Source: Eisenibacter elegans DSM 3317
GTDB lineage: Bacteria > Bacteroidota > Bacteroidia > Cytophagales > Microscillaceae
DNA: 64,000 nucleotides
Reading direction: 5' to 3'
Assembly: GCF_000430505.1 (NCBI RefSeq)
Contig: NZ_AUMD01000012.1
Span: forward strand, 310,001 to 374,000
In this document: piece after piece, positions 56,280 to 64,000 of the stretch
How the letters are laid out: each line of letters opens with the position of its first letter
How positions within the stretch are numbered: position 1 is the first letter of the stretch
Program-made: the position numbers and the translations under genes
Notes under the pieces: generated by a model
What the model was told of the DNA's origin: nothing
The model's input: the letters and a program-made list of their open reading frames with translations, nothing else
The model's database searches: none

Positions 56280-57347
56280 TTAGGCTTTGTAGGGTTCTGG
56301 GCTATGGAGTTGATTGTTTTTTTTTGCTTTGCCAATATATACTCCCAGCCCTGTAGCCATAAGCGCTACCCCTAGCAGCAAGAGCAATACCCAGCCCGGG
56401 GCATAGTCTTTGGCGCAGTAGGCAAGCCCCAACCACAGTAAGTGTAGGCCATAAAGTATGAAAGAGGCTTGGATGTGGGTATGGCCTGTGTCGATGAGCA
56501 AGTGATGCAGGTGGTTGCGGTCGCCACGAAATGGAGAGCGTTTCAACACAAACAGCCGCCAAGCAAATACCCTGAGGGTATCAAAAAGTGGCAAGCCCAA
56601 TAAAAAAAAGGCAAATACAGGAATATATCCCGTCGGCAGCCATTGCCGTGCATCGGCTTCGTTGATAAAGACAATGGTGCCAACGGCACAAATGGCTCCG
56701 ATGAACATCGAGCCAGTATCGCCCATAAAAATACGGTTTTGGAAATTGAACACCAGAAAGGCCACACAGGCTCCGGCAGTAGCTGCCATCAGGGTGAGCC
56801 AAGGGGTCAGATTCCATAGATAAAAAATAGCCCCCAATACTGCCAACACCCAGAAAGCGATGCCGGCGGCCAAACCGTTGATGCCGTCCAAAAGGTTGAA
56901 CGCATTGATGATGACCAAGACCACAAAGCCCGAAAACAACAGGCTCAACATGTAGGGCAATTCTTCAATACCCAAAAAACCATAAAACCCAGTGAGGCGA
57001 ATATCTGCTCGCCAAACAATGATGATGACAGCAATAAGTTGGGCTGCAAATTTTTTGCTGGGCGATAAGGGAAATATATCATCCTTGATACCCGCAAAAA
57101 ACAAGATGAGCAAGGCTGCCAAGAGATGTAAAAAGGCAGCCGTGCTTTGGTCTGCCAGCAAGGTGATTGTAGCCAAGGCACCAGCAAAGATAGCAACCCC
57201 GCCTAAGTTTGGTATATGCACCAAATGGCGCTTACGCTCATTATCGGGCGTATCATAGAGTTGCTTTTCTTCGGCTATTCGGATGAGGGCAGGTATCATC
57301 ACATAGCTTATCACAAATGCACTTAAAAGTGCCAGTATCATCATCAT
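56280..57347 (-). CDS. Undecaprenyl-phosphate GlcNAc-1-phosphate transferase (WecA-like)
   Basis: 355 residues, about eleven membrane helices. Polyprenyl-phosphate N-acetylhexosamine-1-phosphate transferase family (with WecA, TagO, MraY). Signature lines: AGIKDDIFPLSPSKKFAAQL near residue 86 (the DDxx metal pair), NAFNLLDGINGLAAGIAFW near 152, GDTGSMFIGAICAV near 214 and the His-rich loop DRNHLHHLLIDTGHTH near 282. It starts lipid-linked glycan synthesis by loading a sugar phosphate onto undecaprenyl phosphate. It stands 72 bp behind the WcaJ-like gene, both on the minus strand. Confidence 0.92.
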   Translation of the reverse strand: MMMILALLSAFVISYVMIPALIRIAEEKQLYDTPDNERKRHLVHIPNLGGVAIFAGALATITLLADQSTAAFLHLLAALLILFFAGIKDDIFPLSPSKKFAAQLIAVIIIVWRADIRLTGFYGFLGIEELPYMLSLLFSGFVVLVIINAFNLLDGINGLAAGIAFWVLAVLGAIFYLWNLTPWLTLMAATAGACVAFLVFNFQNRIFMGDTGSMFIGAICAVGTIVFINEADARQWLPTGYIPVFAFFLLGLPLFDTLRVFAWRLFVLKRSPFRGDRNHLHHLLIDTGHTHIQASFILYGLHLLWLGLAYCAKDYAPGWVLLLLLGVALMATGLGVYIGKAKKNNQLHSPEPYKA

Positions 57348-57419
57348 AAAAACCTTGTAAAGTGAAGTAGCGCTACAACACGCTACGGTACAAAAAGCGT
57401 ACTATTTCTACAACAAGGT

Positions 57420-58796
57420 TTAGTAAGCGTTTTTATCTCCCACCAGCATATTCACCACAGTCATCACAATGATCTTGAGGTCAAACCAAAAAGACCAATT
57501 TTCTACATAAAAGATATCCATTCTGATGCGGTGGTGCATCGACTGTACATCTCTTGTTTCTCCACGAAGCCCCTTGGCTTGAGCCAAGCCGGTAACCCCA
57601 GGTTTTACAAGATGGCGCACGACATACTTGTCAATATAGACTTTGAACTGCTCATCTAAAGGGATAGGGTGTGGGCGCGGACCAACTACGGTCATATCTC
57701 CCAAAAACACATTGATAAACTGAGGCAGCTCGTCTAGGTTGGTTTTGCGCAAAAACTTCCCCACTCGTGTTACCCGGCTATCATTCTTAGTAGCTTGCAC
57801 AAAGGTGGCGTTTTTTTGGTAGGTCATCGTACGAAACTTGTAGCACAAAAAGTGCTTGCCGTCTCTGCCAGAGCGTTTTTGTCGAAAAAAGACCGGGCCT
57901 TTGGAATCGAGCTTGATAATGAGGCCAATCAAGGGAATAAGCCAAGAGAGGATAAAGACAAGTACCAAAGAAGCAAAGACAATGTCGAAGGAGCGCTTGA
58001 TTATCCGGTTGCCCAGTTGGGTCAGGGGTTCGTGGCGCAAGGGAACCAAAGGCACTGTTCCGTAGCTTTCGACGCGGAAGCTGTCAAAATCAGGTTGTGT
58101 AGTTACGGTTTTGACTCTGAGCAGGTGTTTATCGGCTATTTTACGTACGGCGTTTAGGGTTTCGTGAGCGTCTATAGAGAGCGTAAAGAGAACTTCGTCT
58201 GTCTCGTTATTGGCCAGAAAATCATCTAGTTTTTGCAAAAACGCATCTGCGTCGTTGTTGGGTGTGAGGGTGGGGTCAAAATACCCAGCAAACTGAAAGC
58301 CCAAGTCGGGGCGTTCGGCAAAGAATTTTTCTAGGGCTTTTCCGGCTTCATTATACCCTACAATCACTACGCGTTTTTGGTTGTAGCCCAAGGAGCGGTA
58401 TGTACGGATGAAGTATACGGATATGGTACGGAATGCAATCATTCCCCCTATAAAAAAAGCATAGGTATAGCCCAAGTGTAGGCGGGAAAAGTAGTTGTTT
58501 TTGAGTGCCCAAAAAGCCACGACCACTACTACTAGGTGTAGTATGGCTGCGATGATAGCTTTTTGGAAGACAGTGCGGTAGCGGTCGAGGCGGGCATACA
58601 CATTGTTGTTGCGCAAGAAAGTGATGCCTATCCAAAGGATATTGAAATAGACCAGCAAGAGCCCGTATGAACTGGACACAAAGTTTTGGAGACCGTCAAA
58701 CTTAAGCCAATAGCTTAGGATAAAAGCCATATTCAGCAGGAGTAGGTCTCCTGTCAAATAAAACAGTCGCATGAGTTTTGCGTAATCCTTGAGCAT
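57420..58796 (-). CDS. Undecaprenyl-phosphate sugar phosphotransferase (WcaJ-like)
   Basis: 458 residues. Polyprenyl-phosphate hexose-1-phosphate transferase of the WcaJ/WbaP group: four N-terminal membrane helices, a CoA-binding-like middle (RVVIVGYNEAGKALEKFF near residue 143), then the conserved C-terminal domain with FFRQKRSGRDGKHFLCYKFR near 297, RVTRVGKFLRKTNLDELPQF near 340, VGPRPHPIPLDEQFKVY near 370 and KPGVTGLAQAKGLRGET near 403. It starts a polysaccharide by adding a hexose-1-phosphate to the lipid carrier. With the WecA-like gene downstream, two different initiating enzymes are side by side. Confidence 0.93.
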   Translation of the reverse strand: MLKDYAKLMRLFYLTGDLLLLNMAFILSYWLKFDGLQNFVSSSYGLLLVYFNILWIGITFLRNNNVYARLDRYRTVFQKAIIAAILHLVVVVVAFWALKNNYFSRLHLGYTYAFFIGGMIAFRTISVYFIRTYRSLGYNQKRVVIVGYNEAGKALEKFFAERPDLGFQFAGYFDPTLTPNNDADAFLQKLDDFLANNETDEVLFTLSIDAHETLNAVRKIADKHLLRVKTVTTQPDFDSFRVESYGTVPLVPLRHEPLTQLGNRIIKRSFDIVFASLVLVFILSWLIPLIGLIIKLDSKGPVFFRQKRSGRDGKHFLCYKFRTMTYQKNATFVQATKNDSRVTRVGKFLRKTNLDELPQFINVFLGDMTVVGPRPHPIPLDEQFKVYIDKYVVRHLVKPGVTGLAQAKGLRGETRDVQSMHHRIRMDIFYVENWSFWFDLKIIVMTVVNMLVGDKNAY

Positions 58797-58919
58797 AAAG
58801 TTGTTGTTTTATGGTGTTGTGGTTGATGGGTTTACTCTGTTGGGTTTATCCAATTGAGTAGATATACGCAAAGTTAGAGACTCGTGTTGTGATGTGAAGG
58901 AGAATTGTTTGTACTTAGT

Positions 58920-60206
58920 TTATGAAACCTCTATTCGGTTTGATAAATAGTGGAATGCGAAGAGTGAGTTGAAAAATGCGAAGAATATCACCCCTGCTTG
59001 GCGACTCAACATAGACTCGGTCAGGAACGCAAAAGCACAGAGCAACAAGAAGGCTGCATAGAGGTACTGTCTTTGGGCGAGGCTTCGGTAGAGGGGCAAA
59101 ATCAAAACACCGATGAGCAGTAACAAGCCGATGATGCCATGGCGGAGAGTCGTCTGGAGATACTCATTGTGTGCGTTGAGCTGTAATGATTTTTCATATA
59201 CAAATCCTTTGCCTGCATAACAAGCTTGGAGCTGAGCTTGTACGCCTCCTGTGCCTAGGCCGTAGAGCCACTGCTGGTTTTGGCTGAGAATCTGTAGCCC
59301 ACAAACCAAGATGTTCTGACGGGTATATTGTTGGACGGCGGTGTCAGGGTTGCGGATATGCGCTTCTATCCAGTCGATACGGGTGAGGTTTTGAACAAAA
59401 GCCTGTCCGTTGTGGGTATGGTACAGGCCTATGCTGATGCTCAGCAGGAGTACCCAAAATAGGCCTGCTAAGACATAGCGGCTAGTCTGTATCCAATAGA
59501 CCGTCAGCAGGATAATCAGCGTAGCGGCGATGCCTAAGAGCGTCATCTTGGCCTGAATCAAGAGCAGAAATAAACCAAAATACCCCAAGAGGCCAATAAT
59601 CCACTTTTCTTGTCGCGGATTGGTATAGGTCAGTAGGCGGCTCAACAAAATCAGCATCGAAAACCCTACGTAAAGTCCCAAGTATGGACGATGCATGACT
59701 ATCAGGCGTTGCAGTTTGGGTAGGCCGGAGTTGAGGTCGAGGATAAAGGCGAAGCCCTCCCTGAAAGTCAGCAAGGTGGCTACCCAGACTGCAATGACAA
59801 AGGCACTGAGAAGCTTTTGCATAGGCAAGGAAAAGCGACCTGTCGCAAAAAACCACGGCAGCAAGACCAACGGCAGGCGTGTGGTAATTTCGTGTATGGC
59901 TTGTGTGGATTGGCTGGGTTTGTAGGCCAGGAGGTGTAGCAGATAAAAGATACTGATAATAAGCAGCCAATCGAGGGAGATGGTCGGGCGTGTAGGTTTG
60001 TGATACAATAGCCCCATCAGCCAGAGTAATGCCAGACAGGCTATCCATAAGCTTCCCCATTGGATTTGCCCTAGGTGTTTAATAAGGCCTAGTTTGCTAT
60101 CTCCCCCCAACATGCCAAAAGGTATCCAACAAACGAGCAAAAAAACAATGATTTGCCAATAGGTCTGTAGCGGTATAGGTGCTTTTTGAGAAGCTAATAG
60201 GGGCAT
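58920..60206 (-). CDS. O-antigen ligase family protein (second copy)
   Basis: 428 residues, about twelve membrane helices. Large periplasmic loop with YGLGTGGVQAQLQACYAG, then LQLNAHNEYLQTTLRHGIIG, the His-Asn-x-Tyr pattern of the WaaL/Wzy superfamily. Very similar in layout to the 47544-48851 protein, and both end in a TESML stretch just before the last helix, so they look like paralogues. Role: ligase or polymerase. It is 123 bp upstream of the WcaJ-like gene on the same strand, making a second short polysaccharide block. Confidence 0.82.
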   Translation of the reverse strand: MPLLASQKAPIPLQTYWQIIVFLLVCWIPFGMLGGDSKLGLIKHLGQIQWGSLWIACLALLWLMGLLYHKPTRPTISLDWLLIISIFYLLHLLAYKPSQSTQAIHEITTRLPLVLLPWFFATGRFSLPMQKLLSAFVIAVWVATLLTFREGFAFILDLNSGLPKLQRLIVMHRPYLGLYVGFSMLILLSRLLTYTNPRQEKWIIGLLGYFGLFLLLIQAKMTLLGIAATLIILLTVYWIQTSRYVLAGLFWVLLLSISIGLYHTHNGQAFVQNLTRIDWIEAHIRNPDTAVQQYTRQNILVCGLQILSQNQQWLYGLGTGGVQAQLQACYAGKGFVYEKSLQLNAHNEYLQTTLRHGIIGLLLLIGVLILPLYRSLAQRQYLYAAFLLLCAFAFLTESMLSRQAGVIFFAFFNSLFAFHYLSNRIEVS

Positions 60207-60330
60207 AAATAGTGTAGAAGTATACTAAAAAATGATAAAGCCAAAGATACACATAATTTTGGGTAGGCCAAGGTACAGCCTGCTTCTTATTGTGTTTTGT
60301 GGGGGAGACTCATTGGCGCTCCAGTGTAGC

Positions 60331-60543
60331 TCAGAGTCGAGGGTCAACTTCTTCGCTTTCGAGCGCCAATATCCCAAAAACGCTTTCGTAGATGCGTCTT
60401 AGAGGTTCTTTATTGACAAAGCGCTCTAGGGCTTCGATGCCTAGTGCAAAATCTACTTGTTGAACGCTACGTTTTTCTTGTGATGTATCAAAGTTGATTG
60501 GTTTTACAGGAGTACGGTATACTTGGCGAGCCTCTACGGCCAC
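60331..60543 (-). CDS. Short ORF of unknown origin, probably a gene fragment
   Basis: 70 codons from ATG 60543 (MAVEARQVYRTPVKPINF). Charged, mostly helical in the second half (VDFALGIEALERFVNKEPL, RRIYESVFGILALESEEV). No signal, no membrane segment, no family recognised. It lies directly after the Hen1 remnant on the same strand in a damaged-looking stretch (60207-60960), so it may be the surviving end of another broken gene rather than a working one. Confidence 0.35.
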   Translation of the reverse strand: MAVEARQVYRTPVKPINFDTSQEKRSVQQVDFALGIEALERFVNKEPLRRIYESVFGILALESEEVDPRL

Positions 60544-60572
60544 TAGCTCTTATTCAGGATAACGTAGGGATG

Positions 60573-60888
60573 TTAGTTTTCCGACAAAAACGCATCCTGT
60601 GCGATGGCTACACTCATCAACGAAGAGGCGACATAGGCTTCATCGTTTACATACTGCCCAAGGGCAAAATTTTCTCCGCTTAGGTTGCGCGCCTGTCGCA
60701 CCATTTTGATGGGGTCTATCTCTAACAAACAAAAGGCTGACGGTAGTTTTTTGCTCGCTTTTTTGAGGATAAAAAATATGTGCCTACCCCATAGACAGTG
60801 TTACAGATTGAACCTTATCGGGGTGTTTATACAGCAAATACCCCAGCGCTGTGGCTGGTTGGTGTGTGGTAGTAATATTCAGAATCAT
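60573..60888 (-). pseudogene. Remnant of a Hen1-type RNA 3'-end methyltransferase
   Basis: From ATG 60888 the minus strand reads MILNITTTHQPATALGYLLY, KHPDKVQSVTLSMG, then a TAG (60784-60786) where the family has Lys, then AHIFYPQKSEQKTTVSLL. A one-base change in the TTTG stretch at about 60720-60735 shifts the frame, after which EIDPIKMVRQARNLSGENFA, LGQYVNDEAYVASSLMSVAI and AQDAFLSEN follow to a TAA at 60573. These lines match the N-terminal domain of bacterial Hen1, the 2'-O-methyltransferase of the Pnkp/Hen1 RNA-repair pair (THQPATDLGYLLHKHP, AQYVNDRPYVASS in well-known members). The methyltransferase domain and the partner gene are missing. Confidence 0.82.
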
Positions 60889-60964
60889 CGTAATAGCTGT
60901 TGAAAGATTGGTCAGCGCCAAACTTCGCACAACAACAATGGTTGAGCAGCAATTCCTCCTTGGG

Positions 60965-61168
60965 CTACAACTCTAACTTTTGCAGCTTGCCATAGGGCAT
61001 CGTGTCAATGAGTTGGCGCAATGGCTCTTCTTTTCCTTCGAGGCCATATTTGTCCAGATTTTTGAGCGGTCGGTCGGCGCGAAAATAAGCCACCAATACA
61101 AAATTACTATCCCTTAGTTGGATATAATCGGGGATTTTGGCCTTGCCTTTTACTTTGATAATATGCAT
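60965..61168 (-). CDS. Small conserved-looking hypothetical protein
   Basis: 67 residues from ATG 61168 (MHIIKVKGKAKIPDYIQLRD); longer starts would run into the upstream terminator. A compact alpha/beta protein: SNFVLVAYFRADRPLKNLDK and the C-terminal LRQLIDTMPYGKLQKLEL. No signal or membrane segment. It follows the transaldolase-like gene on the same strand, though a terminator-like stem lies between them. No functional family recognised. Confidence 0.6.
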   Translation of the reverse strand: MHIIKVKGKAKIPDYIQLRDSNFVLVAYFRADRPLKNLDKYGLEGKEEPLRQLIDTMPYGKLQKLEL

Positions 61169-61206
61169 AACGACAGAGTAGATAAGAGAAACACCTGATA
61201 AGCGCA

Positions 61207-61243
61207 AAACAAGCGCCCAAGGCCAAAAGTTTTGACCTTGGCG
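61207..61243 (-). terminator. Terminator of the transaldolase-like gene
   Basis: Long imperfect stem (61212-61227 with 61229-61243, one bulge, one mismatch). On the minus strand it is followed by the moderately T-rich TTGTTTTGC. It starts 14 bp past the stop of the aldolase gene. Confidence 0.55.
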
Positions 61244-61256
61244 CGGGGGGCATTGG

Positions 61257-61913
61257 TTAGCCGTTATTTTTTTGGTAATCGCTGAGGAACTTGGCCAGGC
61301 CAATGTCTGTCAGGGGGTGATTGAGCAAGCCAGTGATGACACTAAGCGGGCAGGTAACCACATCGGCTCCAATTTCGGCACACTCCACCAAGTGCATCAC
61401 GTGGCGTACAGAGGCTGCCAGTACTTCGGTATGAAACCCAAAGTTGCCATAAATTTCCGTAATCTGCGCGATAAGCGCCAAGCCGTCTTGGCTGACATCG
61501 TCGAGACGACCTACAAACGGCGACACATAAGAAGCCCCCGCCTTGGCTGCCAAGATGGCCTGCCCAGCCGAAAACACTAGGGTGCAGTTGGTACGGATAC
61601 CTTGGTCGCTGAAATACTTGATGGCTTTGACTCCATCGCGAATCATGGGTATTTTGACCACGATTTTGTCGTCGAGCGCGGCCAATGCCTCACCCTCGCG
61701 AATCATCCCTGCATAGTCTGTGGCGATGACTTCGGCGCTCACGTCGCCGTCTACAATAGCACAAATGGCTTTGTAATGAGCCATTACGGCATCTGTACCT
61801 TTAATCCCTTCTTTGGCCATCAGAGAGGGGTTGGTGGTTACGCCGTCAAGCACGCCGAGGTCTTGTGCTTCCTGAATTTCACTAAGGTTGGCCGTATCGA
61901 TAAAGAATTTCAT
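61257..61913 (-). CDS. fsa: Transaldolase-like fructose-6-phosphate aldolase
   Basis: 218 residues from ATG 61913 ([20 protein letters not shown]), the short form typical of FSA/TalC proteins. TIM barrel of the transaldolase family: [13 protein letters not shown] near residue 27, the Schiff-base Lys in [19 protein letters not shown] near 83, [20 protein letters not shown] near 107, SPFVGRLDD near 129, and the C-terminal [17 protein letters not shown]. It catalyses either transaldol transfer in the pentose phosphate pathway or direct aldol cleavage; sequence alone does not settle which. Confidence 0.93.
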   Translation of the reverse strand: MKFFIDTANLSEIQEAQDLGVLDGVTTNPSLMAKEGIKGTDAVMAHYKAICAIVDGDVSAEVIATDYAGMIREGEALAALDDKIVVKIPMIRDGVKAIKYFSDQGIRTNCTLVFSAGQAILAAKAGASYVSPFVGRLDDVSQDGLALIAQITEIYGNFGFHTEVLAASVRHVMHLVECAEIGADVVTCPLSVITGLLNHPLTDIGLAKFLSDYQKNNG

Positions 61914-62159
61914 AAAACAGTGGGAGGGGGGTAAAAGTAAGTACATTACTACAGGGTAGTAAAATTAAACAACTTTTCTGAGATATACGCCTTACCCGAA
62001 GCGATTCTTCTGCTTTTGTTGTAGATTCTTTGGCGGCTGCGTTTGTCTGGCCAAAAGCTTCCATTGCCGCGCCAGAGGTGTTGTCTAGGCATAGGGATAG
62101 GAGACTTGGGGCTTTTTGTGTATTTTTAGCTCAGATTGTGAACATAAAACCCCTCGTCT

Positions 62160-64000
62160 ATGCGACAATGCTACCTACTGCTCTTGTTGGCCTGCTGCCT
62201 GCCGTTTTCAGTTTGGGCACAGAAACAAGCGCTTACACACGATGTATATGATGGTTGGCGCGAAATACAAGCCCACCAAATCAGCCCCGATGGACAATGG
62301 ATTGCCTACGTGCTCAACCCTCAAGATGGGGATGCAACCCTAGAGCTTTTCAACCAAAAAACGGGCAAATATACCCGCTTTGAGCGGGGTGAAAACCCTA
62401 AAATCAGCTTTGACAGCCGCTGGTTGGTGTTTAAAATCAGCCCTCAGGCCGATACACTCAAAGCCATGCGCCGCCGCAAGGTCAAAAAAGAAGACTTACC
62501 CAAGGACTCGCTCGGTATCTATGACCTGCGCAACGGCCAACTTCAGAAAATAGCCGATGTCAAACGGTTTGAAATGCCTGAAAAATATGCCGGATGGATG
62601 GCCTATTGGCTAGAGCCTGAAAAGCCTTCTTCCAAAAAAGAGAAAGCCGAGAAGGACGCAACGCCTGATTCGACCCAAAAATCCAAAGCCGAAAAGGCCA
62701 AAAAAGAAAACGCCGAAAACGGCAGCAAACTGGTCTTGCTCAACCTCCAAACCAGTGCTCGCGACACGGTATGGTATGCTACCCAATTTGCTTTTGCAGA
62801 AGAAGCACCTGCGTTTGCCTTCGTTACCAAGGGCAAAGACAGCACCTTCCCCGAAGGAGTATATGCCCAATTATTAACACAACAGCGCCGCGCCCACATC
62901 CAGGCCGCTAAGGGCGACTACAAAAACCTACAGTGGGACAAGGCCGGCACACAATTGGCCTTTGTAGGAGATACGGATACCTCGGCCAACCACAAAAAAG
63001 CCTTGCTCAAGTACTATGACCTCTACTACTGGCGCGATGGCCAAGCCGAAGCCCAACGCATTGCCCAAGCAGGGCAGCCAGCATTCCCACAGGAGTGGAT
63101 GGTCAGTGAGCACCAACAACCGATGTTTTCGCAAGATGGCCGCCGCCTCTTTTTTGGCATTCACCCCAAACCCCTCGTAGCTGATACAACACTATTGCCC
63201 GAAGAAATTGTGAATGTTGAAGTTTGGCACTGGCAAGACGGCTACCTCCACACCCAGCAAAAAGCCAATGCTGAGCGAGAGAAAAAACGCGCCTATATGG
63301 CCGTATACCACATCGTAGACAACAAGCTTCTGGCTCTGGCTACCGAAGAGCGTCCTAACCTCAGCCTTGGCAACGAGGGCAATGCCCGCTATGCCCTAGC
63401 TGCCACCGATGTGCCTTACCGCCGTTTGTCGACTTGGGAGGGTTTTCCACCCTATCACGACATCTACCGTGTGGATGTACAAACCGGTGCAGCCAAGTTA
63501 TTGGCCACCAAAATAAAGGCATACCCGCAAATCTCCCCACAGGGCCGCTATGCCTATTGGTACAATGTACAGGACTCTGCGTGGTTTGCCTATGATTTTG
63601 AGCGCGAACAGCTGAGCAATATCAGTCAAGCCGCTGCTACGGTATTTTATGATGAGCGCGACGACCACCCCGACTATCCTTCGGCGTATGGGATTGCCGG
63701 TTGGCTCGAAAATGATGCTGCGCTCATTGCCTATGATCGCTACGACCTATGGCAGTTGGATCCGCAAGGTCGGCAAGCACCCATCCGCCTGACCACCAAC
63801 GGGCGCGAAAATCAAACGACTTACCGCTACATACGCCTTGACCCCGAGGAGCGTTTTATCCGACCTAATGCGCAAATGCTCTTGCATTTGTTTGAGGAAA
63901 AATCGAAGGCCGAAGGTTATGCCCAACTTACCTTGCCCAAGGCTGCCAAGCCTAAGGTGTTGCTCAAGGAAGATTTTGCTTTTAGCAATAATGTCATCAA
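62160..64000 (+). CDS. S9 family peptidase, N-terminal part (runs off window)
   Basis: 613 codons from ATG 62160, open to the right edge. Signal peptide MRQCYLLLLLACCLPFSV, cleavage near VWAQ. The first lines HDVYDGWREIQAHQISPDGQ and WIAYVLNPQDGD are typical of Bacteroidota prolyl-oligopeptidase-like S9 peptidases that open with a beta-propeller. An unusual Lys/Glu/Ala-rich insertion (around residues 155-185: SKKEKAEKDA, KSKAEKAKKENAEN) interrupts the propeller. The catalytic alpha/beta-hydrolase domain lies beyond the window. Likely a periplasmic or secreted peptidase. Confidence 0.85.
   Translation, partial: MRQCYLLLLLACCLPFSVWAQKQALTHDVYDGWREIQAHQISPDGQWIAYVLNPQDGDATLELFNQKTGKYTRFERGENPKISFDSRWLVFKISPQADTLKAMRRRKVKKEDLPKDSLGIYDLRNGQLQKIADVKRFEMPEKYAGWMAYWLEPEKPSSKKEKAEKDATPDSTQKSKAEKAKKENAENGSKLVLLNLQTSARDTVWYATQFAFAEEAPAFAFVTKGKDSTFPEGVYAQLLTQQRRAHIQAAKGDYKNLQWDKAGTQLAFVGDTDTSANHKKALLKYYDLYYWRDGQAEAQRIAQAGQPAFPQEWMVSEHQQPMFSQDGRRLFFGIHPKPLVADTTLLPEEIVNVEVWHWQDGYLHTQQKANAEREKKRAYMAVYHIVDNKLLALATEERPNLSLGNEGNARYALAATDVPYRRLSTWEGFPPYHDIYRVDVQTGAAKLLATKIKAYPQISPQGRYAYWYNVQDSAWFAYDFEREQLSNISQAAATVFYDERDDHPDYPSAYGIAGWLENDAALIAYDRYDLWQLDPQGRQAPIRLTTNGRENQTTYRYIRLDPEERFIRPNAQMLLHLFEEKSKAEGYAQLTLPKAAKPKVLLKEDFAFSNNVI

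Noticed and set aside
61914-62159. Minus-strand stretch reading TSGAAMEAFGQTNAAAKEST and more, upstream of the aldolase gene
   Set aside because: It looks a little like coding sequence, perhaps the worn end of a gene, but is short, has no good start, and runs into the aldolase promoter region; not enough to call.
1-64000. CRISPR arrays, tRNA or rRNA genes, integrases and insertion sequences
   Set aside because: No regularly spaced repeats, no cloverleaf-like intergenic segments and no transposase or integrase frames were seen. The intergenic gaps are mostly under 350 bp and most are accounted for.

Overview
The window looks like a chromosomal stretch of a Bacteroidota bacterium, most likely a member of the Cytophagales. 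The evidence is gene content. There is a 2,396-residue SprA (type IX secretion translocon/gliding protein) directly behind ruvA, a DUF5103 type IX plug lipoprotein, a BatD aerotolerance protein, a decayed gene that still carries a type IX C-terminal sorting tail, and several promoters that fit the Bacteroidota consensus (TTTG, 19-21 bp, TAnnTTTG). No species can be named from this sequence alone. No tRNA, rRNA, CRISPR array or intact insertion sequence was seen.

Layout. 1-10 kb: end of an unidentified gene, a CNNM/CBS membrane protein, dnaK, a run of small secreted-protein genes (one broken by two homopolymer frameshifts), an acyl-CoA dehydrogenase and a small hypothetical. 10-27 kb, all but one on the minus strand: ruvA-sprA, a secreted serine hydrolase behind a frameshifted lipoprotein gene, another lipoprotein, ahcY, the type IX plug, batD and queG. 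27-49 kb: a large surface-polysaccharide locus on the plus strand, opened by a textbook promoter in front of gmd. Its first half makes nucleotide sugars: GDP-fucose (gmd, fcl), dTDP-6-deoxyhexose (rfbB, rfbA, rfbC, but no rfbD), UDP-GalNAc/GalNAcA (wbpP- and tviB-like), and two unusual paratose-epimerase-like SDRs. A strong terminator at about 36.1 kb closes that unit. The second half holds membrane proteins, glycosyltransferases, a Wzx-type flippase, a methyltransferase, a Wzz-like protein, a Wzy-like polymerase and an O-antigen ligase-like protein. 49-56 kb returns to housekeeping: mdh, lipA, superoxide dismutase, a UPF0173 hydrolase, an orphan receiver protein, the SRP RNA, dapF and rplS. 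56-60 kb is a second polysaccharide block on the minus strand: a WecA-like transferase, a WcaJ-like initiating transferase and another ligase/polymerase-like protein. 60-64 kb: a decayed Hen1 RNA-repair methyltransferase, a small conserved gene, a transaldolase-like aldolase and the 5' part of an S9 peptidase gene.

How the parts fit. The two polysaccharide blocks can be read as one Wzx/Wzy-type pathway: the 57-58 kb transferases load the first sugar onto undecaprenyl phosphate, the 39-47 kb enzymes extend it, and the flippase, polymerase, Wzz-like and ligase-like proteins export and finish it. SprA and the plug belong to the type IX export route, and the sorting-tail remnant at 50 kb shows that this genome has used it for proteases.

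Most interesting points: the broken tandem secreted gene with two A8/T8 tracts; the Hen1 remnant; the type IX protease remnant with an internal deletion; and the pair of odd SDRs next to two polytopic membrane proteins that share a novel-looking C-terminal domain. Three separate single-base frameshifts (two in one gene, one in another) also raise the possibility of local sequencing error. All calls come from reading the sequence; no database search or computation was run.
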